A stretch of 64,000 nt of DNA from Flavobacteriales bacterium (GCA_013373595.1 JABXHO010000007.1:1-64000); one strand, 5' to 3'. Counted from the first letter of the stretch, positions 8,545 through 17,726 are shown. Notes: generated by a model from the sequence alone, not told the origin. Program-made: numbers and translations.

Positions 8545-8985
8545 TTAGTTCCAGCCATCGTATTTCAAGCGTCGTCGTTTCTTACGCTTTTCAACCAGTC
8601 CAATTTCTGCGTAGGCTTTACCTGCCGCTATGAATGCAGCTCCAACGATTCCAAACGGGACAATTAAAATGCCCGTGCCAAATGAGAAGAGTCCAAGCGC
8701 TCCTGCAATCGAAAAAGCAATTCCTGCAAAACCAATAATTAAACTCGAAACGAGTCGTTGTTTCGCTCTTTTGATACCGATGCCCGCTAAAAGTTCTTTA
8801 TCGGCATCATCATCTATTTCAATGAGTATGTCTTGCGTTTGATCTTCGCTGTATCCAAGTTTACGGATTCGTTGACGGAACTGAGCTGTTTCAATCGGAG
8901 CGTTTTCTCGCTTTTTTGCGATGTATTCTTCCACGAGCTCAATCAATTCATGCGAAGATAAATTCGAATCGAGAATGCCATTCAT
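8545..8985 (-). CDS. uncharacterised two-helix membrane protein at the end of the Bat operon
   Basis: I do not recognise this 146-residue protein. Residues 1-65 are soluble and charged and include helices predicted from ELIELVEEYIAKKR; residues about 78-100 and 103-125 are two hydrophobic Gly/Ala/Ile-rich segments; the end is strongly basic (EKRKKRRRLKYDG). It starts five bases after batE, so it is most simply the last gene of the moxR-bat operon. A DUF-like accessory for the Bat complex is possible but not shown. The plus-strand terminator at 8470-8501 may also limit transcription from this side. Confidence 0.8.
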   Translation of the reverse strand: MNGILDSNLSSHELIELVEEYIAKKRENAPIETAQFRQRIRKLGYSEDQTQDILIEIDDDADKELLAGIGIKRAKQRLVSSLIIGFAGIAFSIAGALGLFSFGTGILIVPFGIVGAAFIAAGKAYAEIGLVEKRKKRRRLKYDGWN

Positions 8986-8990
8986 ACGTT

Positions 8991-9728
8991 CTAGATAAAA
9001 TCTACATCTGTTCGTTTCACCAGGTAGGTGTCGCCAGATTGTGAGGAAACTTCGATAAAATCGTTCTCATTTTTGTCAAGATTCAAAATCTCCACTTGGT
9101 CACCTTCTTTCAGGGTCACTTCTGAAATTTTGCTCTCATCTTTATAGGTTGGAATGCTATCCTGAGTAACTACTGCAAAGCGTGTTTGCTCGGCATAACT
9201 CGAAGCGCCGTAGGCAATCATAATCGATGAAATGAGCGAACAGATAAAGACAAAAGTAATTGCCATAAACAAGCGTTTATACGAAAGATCCCTCGCGCGT
9301 ACGAACAAGATAATGCTGATAGCAAGTGCAAAGCTAAAGATGATCGCAAGCACAGACCAAGTCATGCCTGAGTAGCCGTAAAGAATAGATTTAAATCGAT
9401 TCAAGCGAGGTTCCCAAACGGTATTTTCATTGAGTTTGATGTAACACATTTCAATGTGCTCCTTGGCGTCGGTATCGCTTGGGGACAACTTCAGGACTTT
9501 CTCAAATGCCCAAATCGCTTTTCCCAGCTGTTTTGATTCTTGATGCGCCAGACCAAGGTTGTAGTACGAAGCAACGTCATTCGGTGTTTCTGCTAGAGAC
9601 GCCTGAAATTTTTCGATGGCCAATACGTAATTTGAATCTTGGAATGCATCTATTCCTTCATCAAAATTAGATCCAGCGAAGCTGAAAAGCGAATTAAAAA
9701 GCGCTATGATGAACAGCACTTGCTTCAT
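8991..9728 (-). CDS. batE: BatE: TPR and SH3-like membrane protein of the aerotolerance operon
   Basis: 245 residues: signal sequence to about 18, two to three TPR units (DSNYVLAIEKFQASLAETPN, VASYYNLGLAHQESKQLGKA, IWAFEKVLKLSPSDTDA), two membrane segments about 123-145 and 154-175, and a C-terminal SH3-like fold (EVTLKEGDQVEIL, FIEVSSQSGDTYLVK). Bat proteins were linked to aerotolerance in Bacteroides fragilis; the mechanism is not settled. Start ATG 9728 overlaps the batD stop by ATGA, and the small membrane gene follows after five bases. Confidence 0.9.
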   Translation of the reverse strand: MKQVLFIIALFNSLFSFAGSNFDEGIDAFQDSNYVLAIEKFQASLAETPNDVASYYNLGLAHQESKQLGKAIWAFEKVLKLSPSDTDAKEHIEMCYIKLNENTVWEPRLNRFKSILYGYSGMTWSVLAIIFSFALAISIILFVRARDLSYKRLFMAITFVFICSLISSIMIAYGASSYAEQTRFAVVTQDSIPTYKDESKISEVTLKEGDQVEILNLDKNENDFIEVSSQSGDTYLVKRTDVDFI

Positions 9729-11443
9729 ACTTTCAATGTTTTAATGATTGACTCCAATTGATCGAGTACTGGTTGACGATCGTTCGCCGATGCACCAAAT
9801 CCGAATCGCGATTCTTCACATGTTCTGAACACGCCACGAACGGATTCGAGTAAATCTGTTTGACCTGTTTGACGCAGGAAGTCGAAGATTTCTGACTTAT
9901 CCAAAATACGATCGGTATCTGTGAACGCCATTTTGAGTTCAAATGCTTTACGAAGTGTATTTTCAATGCTTGAATAATAGGCGTCGTTTTCACCCGAATG
10001 TAGCAGTGATTTCGAACGCGCCAGTAAATCATTCAGTTCTTTGTTTTTTTGATGGATGACTTGTTTTGTTTCAATTTCATCTGCAGACTGTTCGCGTCTT
10101 TTTACTAAGAAAATGAATAGGAATGCGCAAAGGATTGGTGCGCTCACACCGGACCAAAACAAGGTGGAACCAAAGATAGATTCAGTGGATTTCACTTCCT
10201 TCGTCAGGCGCAATTCTGAATCGCTTTGTTTGTATATAGCTTCATCTGATGCCTGTTTTTTCTCTTCAGTGGCGATCAGGCTTTTGTCTTTTTCTACTTC
10301 AATAGAGTGCTCATTGGTGGTTACCGTTTTGTACACTTCATCGTCTAAATCAAAATAGGAAATACTTGTTCCGGGAATCGTGATAGATCCGCTCGTAGTT
10401 ACCTGAATATTGAATTCATACTCAATTGAACCTTCAGCGCCGTTCACACCATAGGAAATGTCTTTAGAAACGATAGGATCACCGTAAACAATAAATCCTT
10501 TGGGAAGATTTAGTTCAGGCTCCAAACTGTTTTGAATATTACCCGTTCCAGAGACTTCAACCGTCATTTTAAAGACTTCTCCCTGCTTGATTTTTGTTGT
10601 ATCGATTTTTCGTTGGAGTGAGAATGAGCCAACTGCGCCAATGAAATCGTTGGGTGCGCCATTTGGAAGCGGTTTTATCTCGATGGATGCTCCGCTGGAT
10701 TGCAAGCTGTATCCTTTAAATCCTTGCATTACATCCATGCTGAATGGATCGAGTGTAAATGATCCCGTTCCTGGAGGAAAGACCAAATTTCGATCGTATT
10801 CGAAGGTGTAATACATGTTGCCATGGAACTTTTCTTCGCGCACTTGCAGTTGGCGCGATGTGTTCTTTAATTCTTGAAATTCGATTCCTTTTCGTTGAAT
10901 GAAAGTGTTGTAGTTTCCAATGCGTGTGGGCTGGAATCGGGAATATACTTTCGCTCCAACAATGATTGATTCACCTTCGTAGATAGATGTTTTGTTGAGC
11001 TGAATCATTCCAAATGCAGGCTCGTTGAGTTGCTGACTGCTCGGCTCACCATTGCTTAAATGAACCTTTTTGGCTACTTCGATGGTGATTACATTTGATT
11101 GGTAGGACTGTCCTGACCTGCTTTTTACGTAAGCTGGACCAATTTTGTACGTTCCAGGTTTGGTAAAAGCACCAACTTCTTTGTTTGTATAAATGATGAG
11201 AAGGTTTCCAGTGTTGTAATCCATTTGATAACTGATACCCCCATTGATTCCTCCACTATTTACAAAAGAAGGAGGGACGTTATCAATTTGAGTTGTTCCT
11301 TCAATATTCGACTCAATCGTGAAGGCAATCGTTTCGCCAACTTCAATTTTCGTTTTAGAGGCAGACAAAACCACTCTCGATTTCTGAGCAATCGCAGAAA
11401 AGCAAAACAGGAGACTTAGAACTGAAAGTACTTTATGCATCAT
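9725..11443 (-). CDS. batD: BatD: oxygen-tolerance membrane protein
   Basis: A large BatD family protein of 572 residues from ATG 11443: signal peptide (LSVLSLLFCFSAIAQ), several Ig-like beta domains exposed to the periplasm (for example LNKTSIYEGESIIVGAKVYS, FKMTVEVSGTGN), a membrane helix near the end (STLFWSGVSAPILCAFLFIF) and a cytoplasmic helical tail of about 115 residues. The frame extends to GTG 11491 inside batC, but ATG ATG at 11443/11440 follows the batC stop directly and begins the signal peptide, so that start is used. It overlaps batE by ATGA. Probably a periplasmic arm of the Bat complex with the VWA proteins BatA/BatB. Confidence 0.93.
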   Translation of the reverse strand: MMHKVLSVLSLLFCFSAIAQKSRVVLSASKTKIEVGETIAFTIESNIEGTTQIDNVPPSFVNSGGINGGISYQMDYNTGNLLIIYTNKEVGAFTKPGTYKIGPAYVKSRSGQSYQSNVITIEVAKKVHLSNGEPSSQQLNEPAFGMIQLNKTSIYEGESIIVGAKVYSRFQPTRIGNYNTFIQRKGIEFQELKNTSRQLQVREEKFHGNMYYTFEYDRNLVFPPGTGSFTLDPFSMDVMQGFKGYSLQSSGASIEIKPLPNGAPNDFIGAVGSFSLQRKIDTTKIKQGEVFKMTVEVSGTGNIQNSLEPELNLPKGFIVYGDPIVSKDISYGVNGAEGSIEYEFNIQVTTSGSITIPGTSISYFDLDDEVYKTVTTNEHSIEVEKDKSLIATEEKKQASDEAIYKQSDSELRLTKEVKSTESIFGSTLFWSGVSAPILCAFLFIFLVKRREQSADEIETKQVIHQKNKELNDLLARSKSLLHSGENDAYYSSIENTLRKAFELKMAFTDTDRILDKSEIFDFLRQTGQTDLLESVRGVFRTCEESRFGFGASANDRQPVLDQLESIIKTLKV

Positions 11444-11444
11444 T

Positions 11445-12212
11445 TCACCAATCTTTCCCTGATTTTGCGGAGCTTCCACCAGATCCGGCACCCGTCATTT
11501 TTCGTTTTGTTTCTCCTTCTTTCTTCGAAAGTTCATCCAACATACGTTCTACCATTTGGTTGGATAATTTTCCTTCGGAAGATCCCCCAGAACCACCGCC
11601 TGAACCAGAATTATTTGGTTTTTTTTGTCCGTTTGATTCATTCCCTTGGGAACTCTTGTTTTGGCCTTGACCATCTTTCGGGTCGCCTTGCTGCCCTTTT
11701 TGACCTTGGTCTCCCTGATCACTTTGATTTTGATCCTGACTGTTTTGGTTGTTGGGTTTTGGGGGCGGAGGAGTGCGCTGCTCTTTCACTTTTCGAATGG
11801 CTTTTGAAAGATTATAGCGTGTTTCTTTATCGTTTGGATTGTTGCGTAGTGCTTCTTTATACGATTCGATCGCACCTTCATAATTTTCTTGCTTCATTTG
11901 AGCATTCCCCAAATTGTGCATGGCGTCGCCTCGAGCACTTTTACTCATTTTCGTGCTGCTTCCTTGGCGATAGATTTTTTCGGCACGTTCGAAATCACGC
12001 GAGCGATAGGCCGACTGTGCCATTTCATCCGAAAGATCGATGTCGTCTGGAGCAATTTTTTGTGCAGACTCGTAGTACTCTAATGCTTTGTTGTACTCTT
12101 TCTTTTCGTAGGATTTTCGCGCCATCAGCAATGTATCACGCCAAGCATCTTCGTCTTGCGAAAAGCTTATCGCGCTAGCAAATACAAACAGAAAAACGAT
12201 TAATCGTCTCAT
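11445..12212 (-). CDS. batC: BatC: TPR protein with low-complexity Gln/Asn-rich region
   Basis: 255 residues from ATG 12212: signal peptide (RLIVFLFVFASAISFS), three TPR units at about 25-130 (YEKKEYNKALEYYESAQKIA, SRDFERAEKIYRQG, QENYEGAIESYKEALRNNPN), then a proline patch and a low-complexity Gln/Asn/Gly/Ser stretch (about 155-215), then a short helical end. ATG 12212 overlaps the batB stop by ATGA, which favours it over ATG 12224. The repetitive stretch makes long open frames on the opposite strand; those are artefacts. Role: partner of BatA/BatB/BatD in the envelope, by family. Confidence 0.9.
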   Translation of the reverse strand: MRRLIVFLFVFASAISFSQDEDAWRDTLLMARKSYEKKEYNKALEYYESAQKIAPDDIDLSDEMAQSAYRSRDFERAEKIYRQGSSTKMSKSARGDAMHNLGNAQMKQENYEGAIESYKEALRNNPNDKETRYNLSKAIRKVKEQRTPPPPKPNNQNSQDQNQSDQGDQGQKGQQGDPKDGQGQNKSSQGNESNGQKKPNNSGSGGGSGGSSEGKLSNQMVERMLDELSKKEGETKRKMTGAGSGGSSAKSGKDW

Positions 12213-13366
12213 TTTTTCATCCATTTATCGAGCAAACCAACATAATTTTTAGACCAAAGTAAAAAAGCGAGCCAGAACAGAATCGCCATAAACAGAGGCA
12301 CTTGATATCGTTGTTGTTTAGTATCGAACTCTAAAGTATCAATTTTGGTTCGCTTCATTTGATTTATTTCTGTTAATAAAGCTGAAAGATCTGGAAATTC
12401 ACTTGAACTCACTGAAGCAGCTCCTCCCGTTTGGGCTGCTAACTTATCGATAAATGCTTCATTTAGCTTGGATACCACGGTTTTACCTCTTGCATCTGTT
12501 TTGTATCCGAGATTGGGTCGATGGGGATTTTTCGGAATCAAACCGCCTTGTTTTGTTCCTATTCCGAGGATGGAAAGTTGTAGATTCTTCTCCTTGAGTT
12601 CTTTAATCGACTTGTCTAAACTGCCTTCGTGATCCTCACCGTCCGTAATGAGAATGATTCCCTTGGTGGTTTTTTGCTTGGAGAACATACGCGAGGAAAT
12701 ACTCAAAGCCATGGCAATGTTGGTTCCTTGACTCGAAATCAAGTCCGTTTCGATGTCTTCAATAAAGAGTTTGGCGGCACCGTAATCGCTTGTGATGGGC
12801 AAGTGGACAAAGGCATTATTCGCAAAGAGAGCAATCCCTATTTTTTCGCCATGTAAATTATTGATCAACTGAATGATGGCGCGTTTCGAGATGTCTAGTC
12901 GAGACATGTTCGGAGTGATGTCGCGCGTATTCATCGAATTTGAAATATCCAAGGCGATGACCAGTTCGAGCGATTCTGAGGTTCCCTTCACTTTTTTTGT
13001 TCCAAATACGGGCTGACTGATCGCGATGATCAAGAGTACCAGCGCATTTCTAAAGAAGAAAAATTTTAGGAAAGCACTCATGGATGAAACAGGACGCAAG
13101 TACGATTTCGCTACGCGAGTTGTGGCATTCGACGCCATTCGATTATTACGAAGTAAATTGAAAATGAAGATTCCCAGTACAGGAATCATCAGAAAAAGAA
13201 GGTAGAAAGCAGAAGGGAAGATGTATCCCAATTTATCACTAGAATCGTCGCCAAACCATCCCAAGGAGTTGGTCAGTAACACAAAAAGTGTCCAGAAAAT
13301 TACTTCCCAAGCAACAATTCCCGTGAGGATCAATTTCAGGCGATATGTGAACTTTTTCTTAGTCAT
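12209..13366 (-). CDS. batB: BatB: von Willebrand factor A membrane protein
   Basis: 385 residues: two or three amino-terminal membrane segments (LILTGIVAWEVIFWTLFVLL, IFPSAFYLLFLMIPVLGIFI, NALVLLIIAISQPVFG), then a VWA domain at about 125-320 with intact MIDAS (LVIALDISNSMNTRD, later IILITDGEDHEG) and a final membrane helix (YQVPLFMAILFWLAFLLW). VWA domains bind partner proteins through a divalent metal. It overlaps batA by eight bases and batC by four. Paralogous to the preceding batA product. Confidence 0.93.
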   Translation of the reverse strand: MTKKKFTYRLKLILTGIVAWEVIFWTLFVLLTNSLGWFGDDSSDKLGYIFPSAFYLLFLMIPVLGIFIFNLLRNNRMASNATTRVAKSYLRPVSSMSAFLKFFFFRNALVLLIIAISQPVFGTKKVKGTSESLELVIALDISNSMNTRDITPNMSRLDISKRAIIQLINNLHGEKIGIALFANNAFVHLPITSDYGAAKLFIEDIETDLISSQGTNIAMALSISSRMFSKQKTTKGIILITDGEDHEGSLDKSIKELKEKNLQLSILGIGTKQGGLIPKNPHRPNLGYKTDARGKTVVSKLNEAFIDKLAAQTGGAASVSSSEFPDLSALLTEINQMKRTKIDTLEFDTKQQRYQVPLFMAILFWLAFLLWSKNYVGLLDKWMKK

Positions 13367-14396
13367 TGTGTTTGAAAACGAGGTAGTTTGCTGACCAAAC
13401 GATCAACGATAAAATGAAGGCCCAATTCAAAAATGCCGAAGGATTTGCGGGTGGCTCCGATTTAAAATGTTGATTTTCTATTTTTCGTTTTTCCAGTGTT
13501 TCAATTTGTTTGTAAATCTCACGCAAACTTTCTTCGTCGGTAGCACGGAAATATTCTCCGCCCGTCATGCTTGCAATTTTGCGCAATTCAGGCTCGTTGA
13601 TTTCGACGGGCATTGTTTGATAGTGCGTTCCAAATGGCGTCACAACAGGAGATTTGGCATTCCCATAACTTCCTACTCCGATGGTGTAAACCCTCACATT
13701 TTTTGCTTTCGCAAGCGACGCAGCTTCCAAAGGTGAGGTTTTGTCGGGATCTCCACCGTCCATTCCATCCGTTAGCAAAATCACCACTTTGGATTTCAGA
13801 CTATCGCTTCGCAAACGTGTTACGGCAAGTCCGAGTCCTTCACCAATGGCTGTTCCTCCTTCGAGATAATCACCACTAATTCCATCTATTTGCTGCTTGA
13901 GAATGTTATAGTCTAAAGTTGGAGGACAGGCAGTGTGGGCCGCTCCTGCGTAGGCAACGAGTCCAATTCGGTCGCCATCTCTTCCGTCTACGAAATCCTT
14001 CGCGACTTCTTTTGCCGCTTCTAATCGGTTCGGATTGAAATCCATCGCGAGCATAGAACCTGACACGTCCATGGTAATCACAATATCGATTCCGTCTTTG
14101 TAGTCTTTATCGGTATTATCGTAGTTGGCCCAATGAAATGGCTTTGCCATAGCGAAAATCAAGAGTGCGGCAATGATTCCGTAGATGAACAAATTCACCT
14201 CGCGGACACGCCCAATCCAACTGGAACCCAAAGCGCGTTGACTGGATGTTGTTCCGCTGTATTTCACTTCTCCTTTTCGGGAGCGCTCAATACGATAGAT
14301 AATGAACAGCACAACAGGAATTGCACACATCAGCCAAAGCCAGTGTGGAGAGAAGAATTCATATTCCCAAAAACGGATGTTCCAATTAGTCAGCAT
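13359..14396 (-). CDS. batA: BatA: von Willebrand factor A membrane protein
   Basis: About 345 residues: membrane helices near 14-30 (HWLWLMCAIPVVLFIIYRI) and about 62-82 (VNLFIYGIIAALLIFAMA), VWA domain about 93-290 with MIDAS DIVITMDVSGSMLAMDF, a conserved Thr and VVILLTDGMDGGD, then a C-terminal helix (FLNWAFILSLIVWSANYLVF). Start ATG 14396 is chosen because the longer frame begins with TTG at 14402. It overlaps the preceding Bat membrane protein by 11 bases and batB by eight. Same complex as BatB by family. Confidence 0.93.
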   Translation of the reverse strand: MLTNWNIRFWEYEFFSPHWLWLMCAIPVVLFIIYRIERSRKGEVKYSGTTSSQRALGSSWIGRVREVNLFIYGIIAALLIFAMAKPFHWANYDNTDKDYKDGIDIVITMDVSGSMLAMDFNPNRLEAAKEVAKDFVDGRDGDRIGLVAYAGAAHTACPPTLDYNILKQQIDGISGDYLEGGTAIGEGLGLAVTRLRSDSLKSKVVILLTDGMDGGDPDKTSPLEAASLAKAKNVRVYTIGVGSYGNAKSPVVTPFGTHYQTMPVEINEPELRKIASMTGGEYFRATDEESLREIYKQIETLEKRKIENQHFKSEPPANPSAFLNWAFILSLIVWSANYLVFKHND

Positions 14397-15354
14397 TGTC
14401 AAAGTCCAGCGGGCTGGTTTCAGCGATAATTTGTTTTACAAGTGTGGATTGTCTCAAAATTGAAATCGTATCGGGTTTCGACTTGGCAAATTTCACCATG
14501 TCCGATTGCGATAAAATACGTGCAATGGTATCAACAGTTTCAGCGTTCAATCCCTGTTTTGTTAAAATGTATTTCGTTTGTTCGGTTGTTTTCTCAAGCA
14601 ACGATATGTTATATCGAGCGGTAAGATACGAACGTAAGATATAACTGAGTTCTACGAAGTGTTCTTTCAGCTCTCCCTTTTTCCAAAGTTCACTTTTATC
14701 GAGCGCTTCAACGGCTTTAATCGTTCGCTCTTTCAGGTTCATTGGACGAATATCTTCACGATTTTCAATTTCCTTATCCCATCTTCTTCTTCGAACTAAC
14801 AACCAACCAAAAACAAGTGCTCCAGCTACAATCGCAATCCACCACCAGTTTTGTTTCAAGAACTTCATGGGAGAGAAGGGTTGGTCGGGAATGTCAGTGA
14901 AGTTTTCTCGAATCTCGTAGAGATCTACATCTTTTTTCTGCTCAACTAGACTCACTTGAAGAGCTAGATCATCAAAGCGAAAAGTTGAATCGTTGATAGA
15001 GATTGTAGGGCCAGGAATGATGTATTCGCCATCTTCCCAAGCAGTAACCACGTATTCTCCGATCCATTTTTTATTCATTCCCAAAGCAATAATCGTGTCT
15101 TTGAATTTTCCAATGATTTCGAATTCTGCGCCTTTTTGAGAAAGTGTTCCTCCGCTTTTGAATCGTCCTTCAATTACTCCTTGTTTTTCGGAAAACGCGA
15201 GTGTGTCGGTCATTTTCGTTTTCAAGACATATCGAATGGAAACTGGTTCACCGATCAAGATGTTGTCGTGTGAAATCTCTTCCAGCAATTGCTGAGCACG
15301 GCTCGAAAAAATCGAACCAAAAATCATCAAGAAATAAATCGCGTACTTCATCAT
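14386..15354 (-). CDS. Bat-operon membrane protein with periplasmic Ig-like and cytoplasmic domain
   Basis: 322 residues: signal peptide to about 20 (FLMIFGSIFSSRAQ), a periplasmic beta-rich domain (about 25-160, HDNILIGEPVSIRYVLKTKM), one membrane helix about 172-190 (WWWIAIVAGALVFGWLLV) followed by RRRRW, and a cytoplasmic helical domain of about 120 residues. It sits in the standard slot between the DUF58 protein and batA and has the BatD-like plan of Ig domain, helix and cytoplasmic tail, but is much shorter. It overlaps the DUF58 stop by four bases. Function: structural part of the Bat/MoxR assembly, inferred from position. Confidence 0.82.
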   Translation of the reverse strand: MMKYAIYFLMIFGSIFSSRAQQLLEEISHDNILIGEPVSIRYVLKTKMTDTLAFSEKQGVIEGRFKSGGTLSQKGAEFEIIGKFKDTIIALGMNKKWIGEYVVTAWEDGEYIIPGPTISINDSTFRFDDLALQVSLVEQKKDVDLYEIRENFTDIPDQPFSPMKFLKQNWWWIAIVAGALVFGWLLVRRRRWDKEIENREDIRPMNLKERTIKAVEALDKSELWKKGELKEHFVELSYILRSYLTARYNISLLEKTTEQTKYILTKQGLNAETVDTIARILSQSDMVKFAKSKPDTISILRQSTLVKQIIAETSPLDFDNAD

Positions 15355-16217
15355 CTATTTTTAAACAAATGAATTAAAGGTTTGATATAATCTTCTTCTG
15401 TGGCGATGGAAGCGTAATCGATTCCTGCTCGCTTAAATTCTTTGAACAACTTTTCTTCGAACTGTTTGAAGTTGTCGGCGTGAATTTTCTTGGCGTTTGG
15501 ACTGCTTGAGTTCACCCACGTTGTTTCTCCCGTTTCTGCATTGAAGAGCTGAATAATCCCAATATTGGGGAGTTCGCTTTCAGATTGATCGAACAATCGA
15601 AGAGCGACCATGTCGTGTTTTTTCCGAGAGACTTTCAATCCTTCCATATAATCGTGATCGTCAACAAAATCACTGATCACGAAAGCAATTCCACGTTTTT
15701 TCTGTGTATTTCGGAAGTATTTGAGTCCTTCGTTGATATTGGTTCCTGCGCTTTCTGGTTCCAGTTCGATCAACTCTCGTAAAATCACGAGTGCATGTTT
15801 TCGCCCTTTTCCTGGAGCGATGTAGCGTTCTACTTTGTCAGAAACGAAAATGGCACCAATTTTATCATTGTTGGTAATGGCAGAGAAGGAGAGGATTGCC
15901 GCAATTTCGAGGGCTAAATCTTTCTTCGTTTTCTCCGTTGATCCAAAATCTTCTGAACCGGAAACATCAATGATCAGCATCACGGTTAACTCGCGTTCTT
16001 CATCAAACACTTTCACGTAAGGCTCGTTGAATCGGGCGGTAACGTTCCAGTCGATGGTTCTCACTTCATCACCAAAGTGGTAGTCGCGAACTTCACTAAA
16101 GGTCATTCCACGCCCCTTAAAAGCGGATTGATACTCACCAGAAAAAATGTGTTTGGTAAGACCTTTCGCCTTTATTTCAAGGTGTCGAATTTTCTTCAGA
16201 AGTTCTTTTGTATCCAT
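15351..16217 (-). CDS. DUF58 (VWA-like) protein partnered with MoxR
   Basis: 288 residues with the DUF58 signature FSEVRDYHFGDEVRTIDWNV and PYVKVFDEERE, followed by a VWA-like fold with a metal-site motif VMLIIDVSGSEDF and FVISDFVDDHDY. No membrane segment. DUF58 proteins regularly pair with MoxR ATPases, which are thought to remodel or activate VWA-containing clients. The gene begins 15 bases after moxR and overlaps the next gene by four bases. Confidence 0.93.
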   Translation of the reverse strand: MDTKELLKKIRHLEIKAKGLTKHIFSGEYQSAFKGRGMTFSEVRDYHFGDEVRTIDWNVTARFNEPYVKVFDEERELTVMLIIDVSGSEDFGSTEKTKKDLALEIAAILSFSAITNNDKIGAIFVSDKVERYIAPGKGRKHALVILRELIELEPESAGTNINEGLKYFRNTQKKRGIAFVISDFVDDHDYMEGLKVSRKKHDMVALRLFDQSESELPNIGIIQLFNAETGETTWVNSSSPNAKKIHADNFKQFEEKLFKEFKRAGIDYASIATEEDYIKPLIHLFKNR

Positions 16218-16232
16218 TTGAAAACCCTTGGT

Positions 16233-17264
16233 TTATGGTACTTCTACTTTATTGATAATCTTCGAAATGATTTGAGCTGCGTCGAGATTTTCCGCTTCCG
16301 CTTCGTAGGTTAAACCTAATCGGTGTTGCATTACGTCTGGAGCAATTGCGCGAACATCACCTGGAATCACAAAACCACGTCCGTTCAAGAACGCATATGC
16401 TTTCGCTGCCAATGCTAGGTTGATACTCGCACGAGGAGAACATCCTACGGAAATCATTGGTTCGAGATGCGCCAATCCAGCTTGCGCAGGTTCTCTTGTT
16501 GCAAACACGAGGTCTACGATGTACTGCTCAATTTTCTCATCGAGATAAACTTGTTTCACCAAAGCTCGACAGCGGTGGATGTCATCAGCAGAAATCACTT
16601 GTTCAGCTTTTGCCAATCCTGTTTCGCGCACATTGGAGCGCACGATCATTTTTTCATCTTCTTTTGTCGGATATCCTAATGACACTTTTAGCATGAAACG
16701 ATCGACCTGTGCTTCTGGTAAAGGATACGTTCCTTCTTGCTCAATTGGGTTTTGCGTAGCAAGCACCAAAAATGGCTTGGGCAATGGGTAAGTCGTATCA
16801 CCGATTGTAATTTGTCGTTCCTGCATGGCTTCGAGTAACGCACTTTGCACTTTTGCAGGTGCACGGTTAATCTCATCGGCCAGAATAAAGTTGGCGAAAA
16901 TCGGTCCTTTCTTCACCGTAAACGATTCACTCTTTTGATTGTAAATCAACGTTCCTGTAACATCGGCAGGAAGGAGGTCTGGTGTGAATTGGATTCGACT
17001 AAATTCGACATTGATAGCATCTGAAAGTGTTTTGATGGCAAGTGTCTTTGCCAAACCAGGAACTCCTTCGAGCAACACGTGACCATCTGCGAGTAGCGCA
17101 ATCAGCAATCGGTCCATCATGTATGATTGGCCTACAATTACTTTTTTTACCTCTTTTCGAAGCATCTCGATGACCTGTGCTTCGACCTTGATTTTTTCAC
17201 TAACAATTCTCAGCGCTTCCGCTGGATTCATTGGGTTATTATTCGTTTCCTCCATGCTGTTCAT
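16233..17264 (-). CDS. MoxR-family AAA+ ATPase
   Basis: About 343 residues: AAA_3 ATPase with Walker A LLEGVPGLAKT, Walker B FILADEINRAPAKVQSALLE, sensor ATQNPIEQEGTYPLPEAQVD, and the C-terminal lid domain (GCSPRASINLALAAKAYAFL). MoxR ATPases act as chaperones for VWA-domain complexes; here it heads the run with DUF58 and Bat proteins, its expected clients. The longest frame begins with TTG 17273; ATG 17264 or ATG 17255 are better, and 17264 fits a transcript start just downstream of the box at 17282-17290. Confidence 0.94.
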   Translation of the reverse strand: MNSMEETNNNPMNPAEALRIVSEKIKVEAQVIEMLRKEVKKVIVGQSYMMDRLLIALLADGHVLLEGVPGLAKTLAIKTLSDAINVEFSRIQFTPDLLPADVTGTLIYNQKSESFTVKKGPIFANFILADEINRAPAKVQSALLEAMQERQITIGDTTYPLPKPFLVLATQNPIEQEGTYPLPEAQVDRFMLKVSLGYPTKEDEKMIVRSNVRETGLAKAEQVISADDIHRCRALVKQVYLDEKIEQYIVDLVFATREPAQAGLAHLEPMISVGCSPRASINLALAAKAYAFLNGRGFVIPGDVRAIAPDVMQHRLGLTYEAEAENLDAAQIISKIINKVEVP

Positions 17265-17281
17265 TAAGATCAAACAAAAAT

Positions 17282-17290
17282 GTAAAGATA
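17282..17290 (-). promoter_or_regulatory. candidate -7 box of the moxR-bat operon
   Basis: TATCTTTAC on the minus strand, one base from TAnnTTTG, ends 17 bases before ATG 17264. A GTTAA-N6-TTAAC palindrome at 17315-17330 lies further upstream between the divergent genes. Confidence 0.35.
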
Positions 17291-17363
17291 AGTGCGGAAG
17301 GTCTTGATTTTGCTGTTAATTATTGTTAACATTGGTTGGTAATCAAGCGACTATTCACTTCTC

Positions 17364-17726
17364 ATGAAAGATAGAAAATGTAAGGAATGCGGCCAGCAAT
17401 TGTTGGGGCGTAAGGATCAAAAATTTTGCTCGGATTACTGTCGAAATACATTTAACAATCGGCAGAATCAGGATGCGACGAAATATATTCGCAGAATCAA
17501 TAATATTTTGAGGAAAAATCGGCGGATTTTGGCAGAGATGAATCCAAAAGGAAAAGTTACGGTCGATGGAATTCGCTTAGCAGAGGAAGGATTCAACTTT
17601 CATTATTTCACGAATACTTATGTTACGAAGAAGGGAGCGACGTATTTTTTCTGCTACGATCAGGGTTATTTGAAGTTAGATAGTGACCAGTACATGCTGG
17701 TGCAAAAGCAGGATTATGTGAAGTAG
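17364..17726 (+). CDS. small zinc-ribbon protein conserved in Bacteroidota
   Basis: 120 residues. The amino end has CKECGQ (C6, C9) and FCSDYCRN (C22, C26), a four-cysteine zinc site of treble-clef or ribbon type. A basic helical middle follows (NNILRKNRRILAEMNPKG), then a beta-rich end with aromatic residues (FHYFTNTYVTKKGATYFFCY). I recall similar short proteins as common hypothetical genes in this phylum, but know no function; nucleic acid binding is a reasonable guess from the ribbon and basic helix. It starts 99 bases from the divergent moxR and has a T-run but no stem after its stop. Confidence 0.8.
   Translation: MKDRKCKECGQQLLGRKDQKFCSDYCRNTFNNRQNQDATKYIRRINNILRKNRRILAEMNPKGKVTVDGIRLAEEGFNFHYFTNTYVTKKGATYFFCYDQGYLKLDSDQYMLVQKQDYVK

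Noticed and set aside
11443-11491. Extended batD start at GTG 11491
   Set aside because: It lies within batC and would precede the signal peptide by 16 residues; ATG ATG directly after the batC stop fits better.
11435-12178. 247-codon open frame on the plus strand opposite batC
   Set aside because: It is antisense to a TPR and Gln/Asn-rich gene whose biased codons remove stops; no domain and odd Phe/Leu/Cys composition.
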